This document shows positions 5,340 to 6,456 of a DNA stretch of 6,456 nucleotides, one piece after another; the first letter of the stretch is position 1; each line of letters begins with the position of its first letter. The notes below the pieces were generated by a model, which saw nothing but the letters and a program-made list of their open reading frames with translations, searched no databases and was not told the DNA's origin. A program made the translations under genes and the position numbers. The DNA lies in contig SPBY01000181.1 in NCBI GenBank assembly GCA_004525825.1, positions 1 to 6,456 on the forward strand. Reading direction: 5' to 3'. Source of the DNA: Bacteroidia bacterium (GTDB lineage: Bacteria; Bacteroidota; Bacteroidia; Bacteroidales; GCA-2748055).

Positions 5340-5773
5340 TCCCAGACAAATTTCCAGCTTCCATCTGCCTGTCTTTTCCAGACCGTATGGAATATGCCTT
5401 CAGCTACATTTTCATTGCCCAGCGAATCGGTGAGGGTATAGATATATTTGCCATAGGTGTATCCCAGATCTCCTGATGCAGCCACATCCACAAAGTCTGG
5501 CTTCCAGCTAAGGCTGACATTTTCAGGGGATCCTTGAAAGCTCTCCCTCAAGCCCTCTTTGCCAATCACCAGGGTATTGTCCCTCATTACGACCACATCC
5601 TCGGCGGCAAAGGCCATGAAAGCTTTGGGAATGCCTTCCTTCTGAGCCATTGCGGCAAATTCCTTTTCTGTCTCAACAATTTCATTTTTCCATTTTTCCA
5701 CGGAATCCTCTTGCGAATTACAGGCATATAGTAAGGGAAATGTCAGGAAGATTAATGGCAGAAGCTTCTTCAT
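5336..5773 (-). CDS. Lipoprotein with DUF4440/SnoaL-like (NTF2-fold) domain
   Basis: The 145-residue product begins MKKLLPLIFLTFPLLYAC. The lipobox LYAC puts the lipidated cysteine at residue 18 and predicts a mature lipoprotein anchored in the envelope. The mature part (about 25-145) fits the NTF2-like DUF4440 family. It has an opening helix VETEKEFAAMAQKEG (33-47), the strand AFAAEDVVVMRDNTLVIGKEGLRE (about 54-77), GYTYGKYIYT and the closing TVWKRQADGSWKFVWD, which is close to the family's usual C-terminal strand. Members include ketosteroid-isomerase-like enzymes and non-enzymatic ligand binders. Without clear catalytic residues no reaction is claimed. It is the first gene after the terminator of the M16 gene, and its TGA overlaps the TTG of the LETM1-like gene, so it probably leads a three-gene operon. 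No convincing -33/-7 pair is visible in the short leader (5774-5809), so its promoter may overlap the terminator. Confidence 0.87.
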   Translation of the reverse strand: MKKLLPLIFLTFPLLYACNSQEDSVEKWKNEIVETEKEFAAMAQKEGIPKAFMAFAAEDVVVMRDNTLVIGKEGLRESFQGSPENVSLSWKPDFVDVAASGDLGYTYGKYIYTLTDSLGNENVAEGIFHTVWKRQADGSWKFVWD

Positions 5774-5809
5774 GCTTGCTATTTTAGATTATTTATATCC
5801 GCGGGGTGT

Positions 5810-5842
5810 AAAAAGGGACCCCCTGATTCCAGGAGGTCCCTT
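5810..5842 (-). terminator. Intrinsic terminator of the M16 peptidase gene
   Basis: Read on the minus strand, GGGACCTCCTG (5840-5830) pairs with CAGGGGGTCCC (5825-5815) over 11 base pairs with a single G-U wobble and a 4-base loop. The stem can be extended by two A-T pairs, and a run of five T residues (5814-5810) follows at once. The hairpin begins about 18 bases after the TAA at 5862-5860. The U-tract is on the minus strand only, so it terminates that gene and insulates the lipoprotein gene downstream. Confidence 0.88.
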
Positions 5843-5859
5843 AGTTGCTTAGAGGATGT

Positions 5860-6456
5860 TTACTTATCTACCAGAACCGGATCGCCTAATCCCATGCTCT
5901 TCAGGGGTTCAAGCTGAGTTGCAGCATCGCCAACCACTACGTAATACATGTTCTGGGGTTGGATGTATTTTTGCGCCAACTCCCGGTGTGATTCCAGGGT
6001 CATGGAACGTACTACCTCCTGCTCCCTGCTGATGTAGTCAAAGGGCAGATCGTACTCGCTGATGGTTTCAAGCATATATAACAGCGATCGCATGTTCTCA
6101 AACTGAAGGGCATTGGATTTAATAAGCGCATCCTTGGTAAATGCCAGGTCCTCCTCGCTGATCCCATCGCGGTATTTGTTCATCTCACCCGCAAAAATCT
6201 CCATGGATTCGAGTGTTGCATTGGAACGAACGCTGGAACTGGCCTGGAAGGTGCCATAAAGGTTATTTCCATCGAATGAAGAACGTGCTCCATAGGTAAA
6301 TCCCTTTTCTTCACGGAGGATCAGGTTCAGAAAGCCACTGAAGGAGCCTCCCAGCTTATAGTTCATGGTTTGAATGGCGTCATAGTCGGGGTGGGTGCGT
6401 ATTGGAGCAAGGTTCCCGATTTGGATCACCGATTGTTTGGCCCCCGGAACATCCAC
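5860..6456 (-). CDS. M16-family (pitrilysin-like) peptidase, C-terminal part; start lies beyond right edge
   Basis: The last 198 residues of a larger protein are present, ending in TAA at 5862-5860. The GTG at the edge is an internal Val codon, not a start. The visible part is an M16 C-terminal domain: PGAKQSVIQIG (4-14), then LGGSFSGFLNLILREEKGFTYGARSSF (35-61), containing the hallmark LREExGxTYG, and the closing strand MYYVVVGDA. The zinc motif HxxEH is not in this fragment and would lie upstream if the protein has it. In Bacteroidota such proteins are often two fused M16 halves of about 900 residues, or pairs of an active and an inactive subunit, so this may be the non-catalytic half. They are usually periplasmic or envelope proteases. 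The gene is closed by a strong terminator and is transcriptionally separate from the next minus-strand genes. Confidence 0.92.
   Translation of the reverse strand: MDVPGAKQSVIQIGNLAPIRTHPDYDAIQTMNYKLGGSFSGFLNLILREEKGFTYGARSSFDGNNLYGTFQASSSVRSNATLESMEIFAGEMNKYRDGISEEDLAFTKDALIKSNALQFENMRSLLYMLETISEYDLPFDYISREQEVVRSMTLESHRELAQKYIQPQNMYYVVVGDAATQLEPLKSMGLGDPVLVDK

Noticed and set aside
5774..5809. Possible promoter for the lipoprotein gene (TAATCTAA-like box)
   Set aside because: It matches TAnnTTTG poorly, and the -33 region would fall in the terminator T-run; not enough to call.

Overview
The window is chromosomal DNA from a member of the Bacteroidota, probably class Bacteroidia. Four things support this: a TTTG-N19-TAnnTTT-type promoter, weak or absent Shine-Dalgarno sequences, a DUF6150-type 'YESQ' repeat protein, and the Bacteroidota-style amidophosphoribosyltransferase-like protein. 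There is no mobile element, CRISPR array, tRNA or rRNA. Coding density is very high, and every gap between genes is shorter than about 115 bases. Family assignments come from reading the translated sequence; no database search was run.

Layout, left to right. Bases 1-2450 (minus strand) hold a two-gene unit: a long-chain acyl-CoA ligase (615-2450), followed 2 bases later by a GNAT-type acyltransferase (612 down to 1) that runs off the left edge. The second gene lies antisense to a long open frame and is easy to miss. A 111-base divergent gap (2451-2561) contains an imperfect inverted repeat. Beyond it, a plus-strand gene encodes a small Tat-exported Dabb-domain protein (2562-2975). That gene converges on a minus-strand PurF-like gene (2972-4375), and the two stop codons share one palindromic TTAA.

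The PurF-like protein keeps the PRPP-binding loop and the four cysteines of an Fe-S cluster. It lacks the catalytic N-terminal cysteine and the other glutaminase landmarks. It has its own promoter (4408-4438), and a perfect 9-bp inverted repeat lies over the -7 element.

Upstream of it, three small minus-strand genes form a tightly packed set: a DUF4440/SnoaL-like lipoprotein (5336-5773), a LETM1-like one-membrane-segment protein (4839-5339) and a secreted six-repeat YESQ protein (4468-4800). The first two overlap as TTGA and the next pair could overlap as GTGA, so translational coupling from non-ATG starts is likely. A strong intrinsic terminator (5810-5842) separates this set from the C-terminal part of an M16 zinc-peptidase-family protein that enters from the right edge.

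How the genes may work together: the ligase-GNAT pair suggests activation of a fatty acid and acyl transfer. The three-gene set looks like an uncharacterised envelope module (outer or periplasmic lipoprotein, inner-membrane protein and secreted repeat protein). The PurF-like protein is probably a regulated, possibly ammonia-dependent, phosphoribosylamine synthase or a divergent relative.
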